Origin: Desulfobacterales bacterium
GTDB lineage: Bacteria; Desulfobacterota; Desulfobacteria; Desulfobacterales; SpSt-501
Direction: 5' to 3'
DNA length: 6,851 bases
Assembly: GCA_025454275.1 (NCBI GenBank)
Contig: JALOOS010000168.1
Location: 1 to 6,851 of the forward strand
Notes under the pieces: generated by a model
The model's input: the letters and a program-made list of their open reading frames with translations, nothing else
Told to the model about the DNA's origin: nothing
The model's database searches: none
In this document: positions 1-5,510 of the stretch, one piece after another
How positions within the stretch are numbered: the stretch's first letter is position 1
Layout of the letters: each line of letters begins with the position of its first letter
Position numbers and translations under genes: made by a program

Positions 1-10
1 AGGCCGGTGC

Positions 11-39
11 TTGACACCCTATGCGCGGTTCTCTATGCT
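11..39 (+). promoter_or_regulatory. sigma70-type promoter for folA
   Basis: A perfect -35 hexamer TTGACA (11-16) is followed after exactly 17 bp by TATGCT (34-39), which matches four of six bases of the -10 consensus including the key T-A and final T. Transcription would start near 46, only about 14 nt before the folA ATG at 60. The hexamers and spacing are seen directly; activity is inferred. It suggests that folA has its own housekeeping promoter and a very short leader. Confidence 0.6.
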
Positions 40-59
40 GACAGAACGAGTCGGCCGGT

Positions 60-596
60 ATGAACGCTTCCCCCGCACATCAACCTCCGTCGCCCCGGGT
101 GTCACTGATCGCCGCCATGGCCGTGAACCGCGTGATCGGGCGGGCCGGCGCCATCCCCTGGAAGGTGCCGGGGGAACAGCTGTTTTTCAAACGCACCACC
201 CTCGGGCATACCGTGATCATGGGGCGCAAGACCTTCGAGAGCATCGGCCGGGCGCTCCCCGGCCGCACCAACATCGTGATCAGCCGCCGGACGGATCTCC
301 GGCCCGAGGGCTGCCTCACGGCTCAGAGCCTGAAGGAGGCCCTGGCCTTATGCCCGGCCGGGGAGGAGGAGGCCTTCATCATCGGCGGCGGGCAGCTCTA
401 CCAGGCGGCGTTTCCCATCACCGACCGCATCTACCTGACGGTGATCCCGGTGACCGTCGAGGGGGATGCCTTCTTCCCGGAGATACCGGCGGCGGACTTC
501 GCGGTCACCTCCGTGGAGCATGTCCCCGGTCCCCAACCCTATGATATCTTTATTTACGACCGCCTGCGCCGGCCGCCGGCATGGAGGCAGACATGA
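60..596 (+). CDS. folA: dihydrofolate reductase
   Basis: Dihydrofolate reductase (178 residues), which reduces dihydrofolate to tetrahydrofolate with NADPH in the cytoplasm to feed thymidylate, purine and methionine synthesis. The family core starts at VSLIAAM (14-20). The substrate-loop motif IPW is at 32-34, the NADPH-binding GRKTFESIG at 55-63, LPGR with the folate-binding Arg at 66-69, and the IIGGGQLY glycine motif at 107-114. The catalytic acidic position (Asp27 of E. coli) is Glu39 here, in the context PGEQL. ATG 60 is the first start after an in-frame stop at 39-41. It gives about 12 proline-rich residues before the core; GTG 99 would give 165 residues, nearer the usual length of about 160. 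Neither start has a clear Shine-Dalgarno. A promoter lies just upstream. Family assignment is very secure; the exact start is less so. Confidence 0.96.
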   Translation: MNASPAHQPPSPRVSLIAAMAVNRVIGRAGAIPWKVPGEQLFFKRTTLGHTVIMGRKTFESIGRALPGRTNIVISRRTDLRPEGCLTAQSLKEALALCPAGEEEAFIIGGGQLYQAAFPITDRIYLTVIPVTVEGDAFFPEIPAADFAVTSVEHVPGPQPYDIFIYDRLRRPPAWRQT

Positions 597-646
597 ACCC
601 CACCCCCCTGCCTTACGGCCTGGACAAAAAGGGCGCTTGCCGCTAA
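593..646 (+). other. 17-codon mini-ORF overlapping the folA stop
   Basis: An ATG at 593 overlaps the folA TGA (ATGA) and opens a 17-codon frame, MNPTPLPYGLDKKGACR, ending at TAA 644-646. It could be translated by ribosomes terminating on folA. I recognise no homology, and chance is a good explanation at this length. It may also be a remnant of a lost downstream gene. Its first codons resemble those of the mini-ORF at 2599-2640. Confidence 0.2.
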
Positions 647-693
647 GGTGACCCCGGTTCGTTCACTTTCCCCACGACCTGGAAGGGCAGGGT

Positions 694-1092
694 ATGATCT
701 ACATCGGCAAATTTCTCCACACCACCAGCCAGCAGGAAAAAGAGGAGTTTCGGCGCCGTCATGGCGAATTCAACCTGATCGTGGCGGCGGCGGACAAGCA
801 GGAGGCCCTTGAAAAGTTCAAGCAGCGCATCGGGGAGGCGCGCGACGCCTCCGACCTGTTCGAGGGCCAGGCCACCATCTACCTGCTGCATGTCCTGGAA
901 ATGGCGGATATTCCCGGGAGCCGGGCGCGGATGTTCGACTATCAGTCCGTTGCCGGCGACCCGGTCATGCCCGTCATCAGCTGTCAGGCCCCGGCCGGGG
1001 AGAACGACGGCTGCCGCATCCTCGACTGGCAGAACAACCGCCCCGGCGTGGACGGCCAGGCCGCCCAACCCTTCATGCAGTTCGGCCGCTGA
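694..1092 (+). CDS. hypothetical protein (132 aa), possibly a conserved Desulfuromonadales-type family
   Basis: I do not recognise a named domain. The start is well supported: GGAAGG at 681-686 lies 7 nt before ATG 694. There is no signal peptide or membrane segment, so the product is probably cytosolic. The N-terminus looks like a beta strand (MIYIGKF, 1-7) followed by a charged helix (about 12-24), a strand (FNLIVAAA, 26-33) and a second charged helix (about 34-50). The C-terminal half contains SVAGDPVMP (85-93) and two cysteines at 97 and 107, before ILDWQ (109-113). The cysteine pair could bind metal or form a disulfide, but that is speculation. It lies 97 nt after folA and 37 nt before the transporter genes on the same strand, so cotranscription is possible but not shown. 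From memory, similar proteins occur in Geobacter/Desulfuromonas relatives; I cannot confirm this here. Confidence 0.8.
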   Translation: MIYIGKFLHTTSQQEKEEFRRRHGEFNLIVAAADKQEALEKFKQRIGEARDASDLFEGQATIYLLHVLEMADIPGSRARMFDYQSVAGDPVMPVISCQAPAGENDGCRILDWQNNRPGVDGQAAQPFMQFGR

Positions 1093-1119
1093 ACCGGCCG
1101 TTCCCATTCACTCGCAAGC

Positions 1120-1125
1120 GGAGGT
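1120..1125 (+). promoter_or_regulatory. strong ribosome binding site fixing the binding-protein start
   Basis: GGAGGT lies 4 nt before ATG 1130. It decides the start of the binding protein, because the same frame stays open far upstream (to an ATG at 809) through the preceding gene. Starting at 1130 puts a signal peptide exactly at the N-terminus. Confidence 0.85.
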
Positions 1126-1129
1126 CTAC

Positions 1130-2602
1130 ATGAGCACTATCAGGCGTGCTGTACTCATCGGAGTGGCGCTCCTCATCGCGGCTTTCCCCGCCCTGGCACA
1201 GGAGATCACGATTGCGCTGGGTTCGGAGCCGACCACCCTCGATCCCCAGATCCGCGAGGACGGGGGCGAGCGGGCGGTCAACGACAATGTGTACGAAACG
1301 CTCATGGCGCGCTCGGCGGATGGCCGGCTCGTCCCGGGGCTGGCGGCCGCCGAGCCCCGGCTGGTGGACCCGAAGAGCTGGGAGGTGAAACTGCGGCCCG
1401 GGATCCGTTTCCACAACGGGGAGGCCTTCAACGCCGATGCGGTGGTCCACAGCATCCGGCGGATCATGGACCCGGCCTTCAAGTCCGAGCAGATATCCTT
1501 TTTCTCCACCATCAAGGGCGCCCGGAAAGTAGACGACCTCACCGTTGAGATCGCCACCGACGGCCCGGACCCCATTCTGCCGGCCCGCCTCTACTGGATG
1601 AAGATGGTCCCCCCCGTCCATTCCAAGGACCCGAAATTCGCCGAAACCCCGGTGGGCACCGGACCCTACAAGTTCACGCGCTGGAGCCGCGGCCAGAGCG
1701 TCGTTCTCGAGGCCAACCCCGGCTACTGGGGCCCCCAGCCCTCGATCCGGAAGGTCACCTACCGCTTCGTCTCGGATCCCGGCACCCGTCTGGCCGGGCT
1801 GATGGCCGGGGAGTTCGACCTGATCACGAACCTGCTGCCCGAGTTCACACGCAAAGTGCCGCAGGCCATCCACATTCTCGGCCTGGAGCACCCGATCATC
1901 ATCCTCAACGCCGACGGCGGCCCGACCAAGGATGTCCGGGTGCGCCAGGCGCTGAATTGCGCGGTGGACAAGAAGGCCCTGGCGGAGGGGCTCTACGAGG
2001 GCTTCGCGCAGGTGGCCCAGGGGCAGCTGCTCAGCCCCTCCTTCTTCGGCTTCAACAAGGCGGTGGGCCCTTATCCATACGACCCCGAGAAGGCCAAGGC
2101 CCTCTTGAAGGAGGCCGGCGCTCTGGGGGCTTCGATCGAAGTGGTCGGAACCGCCGGCCGCTGGCTCAAGGACCGCGACATGGTCGAGGCCGTGGCCGGC
2201 TACTGGGAGGCGGTGGGGCTCAAACCCAAGGTGAGGATCTTCGAGTTCAACGAATATCTCAACCGGCTCTTCGACCGCAAGACACGGGCCGATGCGATCT
2301 TCGTCGTGAGCTCCAACGAGCTCATGGACGCCGACAAGAGCTTCTCGGCCTACTACAAGGCCGGCGGGGTGGGCTCCTCCAACACCGATGCCGCCCTCGC
2401 GGCCATGATCGACTCCGCCCGGAGCGAGACCGACACGGCCAAGCGCACCGCCCTCTACCATCAGGCGGTCAAGCACGCCTTCGATCAGGCTTACTTCGTG
2501 TGGCTGCTGAACATCGAGGACATCTACGGTCTCAGCAAGCGTCTCGTCTGGACCGGCCGCGTCGACGCCAAGATGCTGGTTTCGGAGATGAAGGTGAAAT
2601 GA
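1130..2602 (+). CDS. ABC transporter substrate-binding protein, peptide/nickel (SBP_bac_5) family
   Basis: Periplasmic substrate-binding protein (490 residues) that delivers a peptide or related ligand to the permeases encoded next. Residues 1-23 are a classical Sec signal peptide: Arg5-Arg6, a hydrophobic core, and ALA before a likely cleavage at 23/24. No lipobox cysteine is present, so it is probably soluble. The mature N-terminus has LGSEPTTLDPQ (30-40). The family signature region runs 84-108 (WEVKLRPGIRFHNGEAF...). GTGPYKF is at about 176-182, and the VRVRQALNCAVDKKAL block at about 269-284 is followed by PYPYDPEKAKALLKEAG. The length is slightly under E. coli DppA/OppA (about 535-543). 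The gene lies 37 nt after the hypothetical gene and 19 nt before the first permease. The family covers di- and oligopeptides, nickel, glutathione and opines, and I cannot choose a ligand. Confidence 0.93.
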   Translation: MSTIRRAVLIGVALLIAAFPALAQEITIALGSEPTTLDPQIREDGGERAVNDNVYETLMARSADGRLVPGLAAAEPRLVDPKSWEVKLRPGIRFHNGEAFNADAVVHSIRRIMDPAFKSEQISFFSTIKGARKVDDLTVEIATDGPDPILPARLYWMKMVPPVHSKDPKFAETPVGTGPYKFTRWSRGQSVVLEANPGYWGPQPSIRKVTYRFVSDPGTRLAGLMAGEFDLITNLLPEFTRKVPQAIHILGLEHPIIILNADGGPTKDVRVRQALNCAVDKKALAEGLYEGFAQVAQGQLLSPSFFGFNKAVGPYPYDPEKAKALLKEAGALGASIEVVGTAGRWLKDRDMVEAVAGYWEAVGLKPKVRIFEFNEYLNRLFDRKTRADAIFVVSSNELMDADKSFSAYYKAGGVGSSNTDAALAAMIDSARSETDTAKRTALYHQAVKHAFDQAYFVWLLNIEDIYGLSKRLVWTGRVDAKMLVSEMKVK

Positions 2603-2640
2603 ACCCCGACCCCTCTCTCCCATGGGCCGCTACTTTCTGA
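2599..2640 (+). other. 13-codon mini-ORF bridging binding protein and permease B
   Basis: ATG 2599 overlaps the binding-protein stop (ATGA). A 13-codon frame, MNPDPSLPWAATF, runs to TGA 2638-2640, passing over the permease start at 2622 in another frame. The permease ATG has no visible Shine-Dalgarno (the upstream bases are C-rich), so this mini-ORF could feed ribosomes to it by termination and re-initiation. This is inference from spacing; a chance frame is equally possible. Confidence 0.2.
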
Positions 2641-3542
2641 GGCGCCTGCTCCAGGGCATCGTGGTGGTCTTCGGGGTCACGGTGCTGGTTTTTGTCGTAA
2701 CCCGGCTGGTGGGCGATCCCGTCAAGGTGATGCTGCCGCTCGAAGCCACGGCCGAGCAGCGGGCCGAATTCGAGCGGCAGCTCGGCCTGGATCGCCCGAT
2801 CGCGGTGCAGTTCGTCGACTTCATGGGGGGCTTGACCCGCCTCGACTTCGGCGACTCCCTCTGGCAGCGGCGGCCGGCCATGACCATCGTCTTCGAGAAG
2901 CTGCCGCTGACCCTGCAGCTCGCCTTCCTGGGGGTGGGCCTGGCGCTGATCCTCTCGATCCCGCTCGGCATCCTGGCGGCCCTGCGCCCCGGTGGGGTTG
3001 CCGACCGCAGCACCGTTTTCCTGAGCCTCATCGGGCTGTCGGTGCCCCAGTTCTGGCTGGGGCTGCTCCTGATCGTGGTCCTGGCGGTTCGGCTCCAGTG
3101 GCTGCCGACCTCCGGCATCGGCACCCCGGCCCATCTCCTGCTGCCCGTCGTCACCATGGCGCTGCCCGCCCTGGCGCGGCTGGTGATGATCGTGCGCTCC
3201 TCCATGATCGACGAGCTCAACCAGCAGTACGTCAAGACCTGCTTCGCCAAGGGACTCTCCTTCCGCCGCGTCGTCGGAGTGCACGCCCTGCGCAACGCCG
3301 CCCTGCCGGTTGTCACCCTCTGCGGCTGGGAGCTGATCCGCGCCGTGGCGGGCTACTCGGTGGTGGTGGAGACCGTCTTCGCCTGGCCGGGTCTCGGCCT
3401 CACCGCGATCCAGGCCCTCGAGCGGGACGACCTCATCCTGCTGCAGGCCATTGTCTTCATCGTCGCCATCCTCGTGGTGGTGATCAACATCCTGATGGAC
3501 CTGGTCTACAAGGCCATCGACCCGCGTCTCGAGCTGGCATGA
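2622..3542 (+). CDS. ABC transporter permease, DppB/OppB-like
   Basis: Inner-membrane permease of the BPD_transp_1 family (306 residues), forming half of the channel with the next gene product. The N-terminus GRYFLRRLLQG followed by a membrane helix (about 9-29) and a GDP motif (31-33) is typical of DppB/OppB and supports ATG 2622 despite the missing ribosome binding site. Further hydrophobic segments lie near 95-119, 127-153, 165-186, 226-255 and 268-296, giving six in total. The cytoplasmic EAA loop, which docks onto the ATPases, is at about 201-230 (QYVKTCFAKGLSFRR... then HALRNAALP). The C-terminus ends in the usual YKAIDPRLE. It starts 19 nt after the binding-protein gene and its stop overlaps the next start by ATGA. 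The gene is full length with no visible defect. Substrate is unknown. Confidence 0.95.
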   Translation: MGRYFLRRLLQGIVVVFGVTVLVFVVTRLVGDPVKVMLPLEATAEQRAEFERQLGLDRPIAVQFVDFMGGLTRLDFGDSLWQRRPAMTIVFEKLPLTLQLAFLGVGLALILSIPLGILAALRPGGVADRSTVFLSLIGLSVPQFWLGLLLIVVLAVRLQWLPTSGIGTPAHLLLPVVTMALPALARLVMIVRSSMIDELNQQYVKTCFAKGLSFRRVVGVHALRNAALPVVTLCGWELIRAVAGYSVVVETVFAWPGLGLTAIQALERDDLILLQAIVFIVAILVVVINILMDLVYKAIDPRLELA

Positions 3543-4501
3543 AAACGGCCGCCGCCTCTCCCGAGCCCCGCCCGCGCCGCTTCACCTCCCTCCAGGGCCT
3601 CTGCGGCGAGCTCTGGCGGGACAAGGCCGGGTTTCTCGGGGTGGCGATGATGGCCGCGCTGCTCTTCATGGCGGCCGCCGCCCCGCTCCTGGCCCCGCAC
3701 CCGCCTGCGGCACAGGACCTGCGGGCCCGCCTCGTTCCGCCGGCCTGGGAGGAGGGGGGCAGCCGCAAGCACCTGCTCGGCACCGACCACCTGGGCCGGG
3801 ATGTGCTCTCGCGGGTGATCTACGGCGCGCGGGTCTCCCTGGCCGTGGGGGCCGCGGTGGTGCTGCTGGCCGGAAGCTTCGGCGTGGTGCTGGGGCTGTT
3901 GGCGGGCTACCGCGGCGGCCGCACCGACAGCCTCATCATGCGTTGGATCGACACCCAGGTGGCCTTTCCCGGGCTGCTGATCGCCCTGATCATCCTGGCC
4001 GTCATCGGCCCGAGCATGCTGACCGTGATCCTGGTGCTCGCCTTCAACGGCTGGATGGTCTACGGCCGCATGACCCGGGGCCTGGTGCTATCGGTGCGCC
4101 AGACCGCCTACGTGGAGGCGGCCGAAATGGTCGGCTGCAGCGCGGCCCGGGTGCTGTTCCGGCATATTCTGCCCAACCTCACCTCCCCGCTCCTGACCCT
4201 GGCGATACTGGAGTTCGCGCGCATCGTGCTGGCGGAGGCCGCCCTCTCGTTCCTCGGCATGGGGATCCAGCCGCCGGCCACCTCCTGGGGGCTCGATGTG
4301 GCCGCGGGCAAGAACTACATGTTCCGCGCCTGGTGGCTGGTCACCTTCCCGGGCATCGCGATCTCGGTCACCGTCCTCGCCATCAACCTGGTGGCGAGCT
4401 GGCTGCGGCTGATCTCCGACCCCCAGGAGCGCGAAAAGCAGTTCGCCCGCCAGATGCGGGCCCTGAGCGCGCGGAAGCGGCCGGAGGCGGCGACCCCATG
4501 A
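3539..4501 (+). CDS. ABC transporter permease, DppC/OppC-like
   Basis: Second inner-membrane permease (320 residues), partner of the DppB-like protein. A positively charged, proline-rich cytoplasmic N-terminus leads into a first membrane helix at about 31-53. The family motif LLGTDHLGRDVLSRVIYGARVSL sits at 79-101. The EAA loop is at about 191-217 (YVEAAEMVGCSAARVLF then HILPNL), followed by AALSFLGMGIQPPATSWG, diagnostic of the DppC branch. The C-terminus reads NLVASWLRLISDPQ where many relatives have a GDGLRD-type sequence, a mild divergence. ATG 3539 overlaps the previous stop (ATGA), and the TGA at 4499-4501 overlaps the ATG of the following ATPase gene. The same frame is open further upstream, but that stretch is a shadow of the DppB-like gene. 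Confidence 0.95.
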   Translation: MKTAAASPEPRPRRFTSLQGLCGELWRDKAGFLGVAMMAALLFMAAAAPLLAPHPPAAQDLRARLVPPAWEEGGSRKHLLGTDHLGRDVLSRVIYGARVSLAVGAAVVLLAGSFGVVLGLLAGYRGGRTDSLIMRWIDTQVAFPGLLIALIILAVIGPSMLTVILVLAFNGWMVYGRMTRGLVLSVRQTAYVEAAEMVGCSAARVLFRHILPNLTSPLLTLAILEFARIVLAEAALSFLGMGIQPPATSWGLDVAAGKNYMFRAWWLVTFPGIAISVTVLAINLVASWLRLISDPQEREKQFARQMRALSARKRPEAATP

Positions 4502-4770
4502 GCCGCAGCGCCGATCCCCTCCTGCTCGAAATCGAGAACCTGGTCGTCCATTTCACGACCCGCCACGGGGTCGTCCAGGGCGTGCGCGGGGTCAACCTGC
4601 AGGTGGCCGCCGGCGAGACCCTCGGGATCGTCGGCGAGTCGGGCTCCGGCAAGAGCGTCACGGTGCAGGCGGTGATGGGGCTGATCAACGTGCCCGGCGA
4701 GATCGTGGGCGGAGATATCCGGAGGGCCGGGCGCTCCTCGAGGCCGTCCGGGGGCGGGAGATCGCCATGA
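4498..4770 (+). CDS. 5' half of split DppD-like ATPase (Walker A fragment)
   Basis: This 90-codon frame starts by ATGA overlap with the DppC-like gene. Residues 8-19 (LLLEIENLVVHF) and 40-53 (ETLGIVGESGSGKS) form the first strands and the Walker A loop, with Lys52 the nucleotide-phosphate lysine. Family resemblance continues through MGLINVPGEIVGGDIR (60-75). Residues 76-90 are arginine, serine and glycine rich and unlike the family, being out-of-frame sequence before TGA 4768-4770. Alone it lacks Q-loop, signature and Walker B and cannot be a complete ATPase. Confidence 0.7.
   Translation: MSRSADPLLLEIENLVVHFTTRHGVVQGVRGVNLQVAAGETLGIVGESGSGKSVTVQAVMGLINVPGEIVGGDIRRAGRSSRPSGGGRSP
4718..4726 (+). 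other. probable frameshift position
   Basis: The last codon agreeing with the family in the first frame is CGG at 4720-4722; the first in the second frame is GAG at 4722-4724, so the two share one base. The context CCGGAGGGCCGGG is G-rich, where a dropped G is plausible either in the genome or in sequencing. The family usually has a hydrophobic residue between R and E here (I-x-F-x-G), so a 4-nt loss also fits. Confidence 0.65.
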
Positions 4771-5462
4771 TCTTCCAGGACCCGATGACCTCGCTCGACC
4801 CGCTCTTCCGCATCGGCACCCAGATCACCGAGGTGCTGCGGCGTCACCTGGGCATGGGCCGGAGGCAGGCCCGGCAGCGGGCGATCGAGCTCCTCGAGCT
4901 GGTGGACATCGGCGCCCCGGAGAAACGGCTGGACCAGTTCCCCGGCGAGCTCTCCGGCGGGATGCGCCAGCGGGTGATGATCGCCGCCGCCCTGGCCTGC
5001 GAGCCTGAACTGCTCATCGCCGACGAGCCGACGACGGCGCTCGATGTGACCATCCAGGCCCAGATCCTGGAGCTTCTCGCCGGGCTGCAGGAGCGGCTGA
5101 AACTCTCGGTCATCATGATCACCCACGATCTCGGCGTCATCGCCCAGATGTGCCACCGCGTGGCGGTGATGTACGCCGGCCGGATCGCGGAGGTGGGGCT
5201 CGCCGAGGATGTCTTCGAAAACCCGGTCCACCCTTACACCCAGGGGCTGCTCCGGGCGACCCCCCGGCCGGATGAGGTTGTCGAGCGGATGGTCGCGATC
5301 GACGGGATGCCTCCCAACCTGATCGCGCCCCCGTCCGGCTGCGCCTTTGCCGCCCGCTGCCGCTCCGCTCGGGAGTGCTGCGGCCTGCCGCCGGAGCTGA
5401 CCCCCTGCGGCGACGACCGCCTGGTCTCCTGTTGGTGCGCCGGACAGCAGCAGCCGGGGTAA
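4767..5462 (+). CDS. 3' half of split DppD-like ATPase (Q-loop to C-terminal domain)
   Basis: This frame has 231 codons from ATG 4767, which overlaps the stop of the 5' half (ATGA). GGGAG (4756-4760) sits 6 nt upstream, so separate translation is feasible. It begins at the Q-loop (FQDPMTSLDP, 3-12, Gln4), followed by the signature LSGGMRQR (62-69), Walker B LLIADEP (82-88) with Glu87, the D-loop ALD (91-93) and the switch His120 (THDLG). The C-terminal extension typical of peptide importers follows: HPYTQGLL, then a cysteine-containing tail (GCAFAARC, ECC, SCW). All residues expected after Walker A are present, so the reading frame has not decayed. This argues for a recent lesion, an artefact or retained function. 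Sequence upstream of ATG 4767 in the same frame also matches the family back to 4722. Confidence 0.8.
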   Translation: MIFQDPMTSLDPLFRIGTQITEVLRRHLGMGRRQARQRAIELLELVDIGAPEKRLDQFPGELSGGMRQRVMIAAALACEPELLIADEPTTALDVTIQAQILELLAGLQERLKLSVIMITHDLGVIAQMCHRVAVMYAGRIAEVGLAEDVFENPVHPYTQGLLRATPRPDEVVERMVAIDGMPPNLIAPPSGCAFAARCRSARECCGLPPELTPCGDDRLVSCWCAGQQQPG

Positions 5463-5498
5463 GCGCGGAGCAGACCGGGAAAACCCGCCCAGGGAGAG

Positions 5499-5510
5499 AG
5501 GCTATCGCCT
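5499..5510 (+). promoter_or_regulatory. small hairpin between ribosome binding site and DppF-like start
   Basis: AGGC (5499-5502) and GCCT (5507-5510) can form a 4-bp stem with loop TATC directly before ATG 5511. It partly covers the GAGAGG ribosome binding site, or could bring the upstream AGGGAG (5491-5496) closer to the start. The pairing is visible; any regulatory role is speculation. Confidence 0.2.

Larger units (their letters stand above)
4498..5462 (+). pseudogene. frameshifted ABC transporter ATPase, DppD/OppD-like
   Basis: Read across two frames, this is one DppD/OppD-type ATPase of about 320 residues, which would hydrolyse ATP to drive import together with the DppF-like protein. 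The 5' frame matches the family up to GGDIR (codon ending 4722); from 4722 the match continues in the -1 frame as EGRALLEAVRGREIAMIFQDP (split here by description only: EGRALLEAVR then GREIAMIFQDP). The 5' frame then reads unrelated residues to a stop at 4768-4770. A net loss of 1 nt (or 1 modulo 3) near 4720-4725 explains this; one missing G giving CGG GAG is the simplest. The Walker A to Q-loop interval is also 7-8 residues shorter than in E. coli DppD. No convincing slippery heptamer lies at the shift point. Sequencing error, true pseudogene and split functional protein all remain possible. Confidence 0.75.

Noticed and set aside
597..693. attC-like site or terminator after folA, considered because the enzyme has DfrA-like motifs
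   Set aside because: No paired core sites are recognisable, and the only stem (GTGA with TCAC near 648-666) is too weak to call.
809..1129. Upstream extension of the binding-protein frame to ATG 809
   Set aside because: The extension lies out of frame over the 132-residue gene, is rich in Arg/Ser/Thr/Pro, and would bury the signal peptide; GGAGGT before ATG 1130 fixes the start.
1093..1129. Dedicated promoter for the importer operon in the 37-nt gap
   Set aside because: No -35/-10 pair with acceptable spacing is visible in the gap; a promoter inside the preceding gene cannot be excluded.
1073..2623. Long open frame on the minus strand opposite the binding protein
   Set aside because: Antisense shadow of a GC-rich gene; no family motifs, no ribosome binding site, and the + strand gene is unambiguous.
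3098..3538. Upstream extension of the DppC-like frame to ATG 3098
   Set aside because: It overlaps most of the DppB-like gene and has no family resemblance; ATG 3539 with ATGA overlap gives a normal DppC length.
4740..4770. Programmed -1 frameshifting at the G5 run (4750-4754) in the split ATPase
   Set aside because: The run does not form a good slippery heptamer in this frame, and slipping there would keep nine unfamily-like residues; family resemblance already resumes at 4722.
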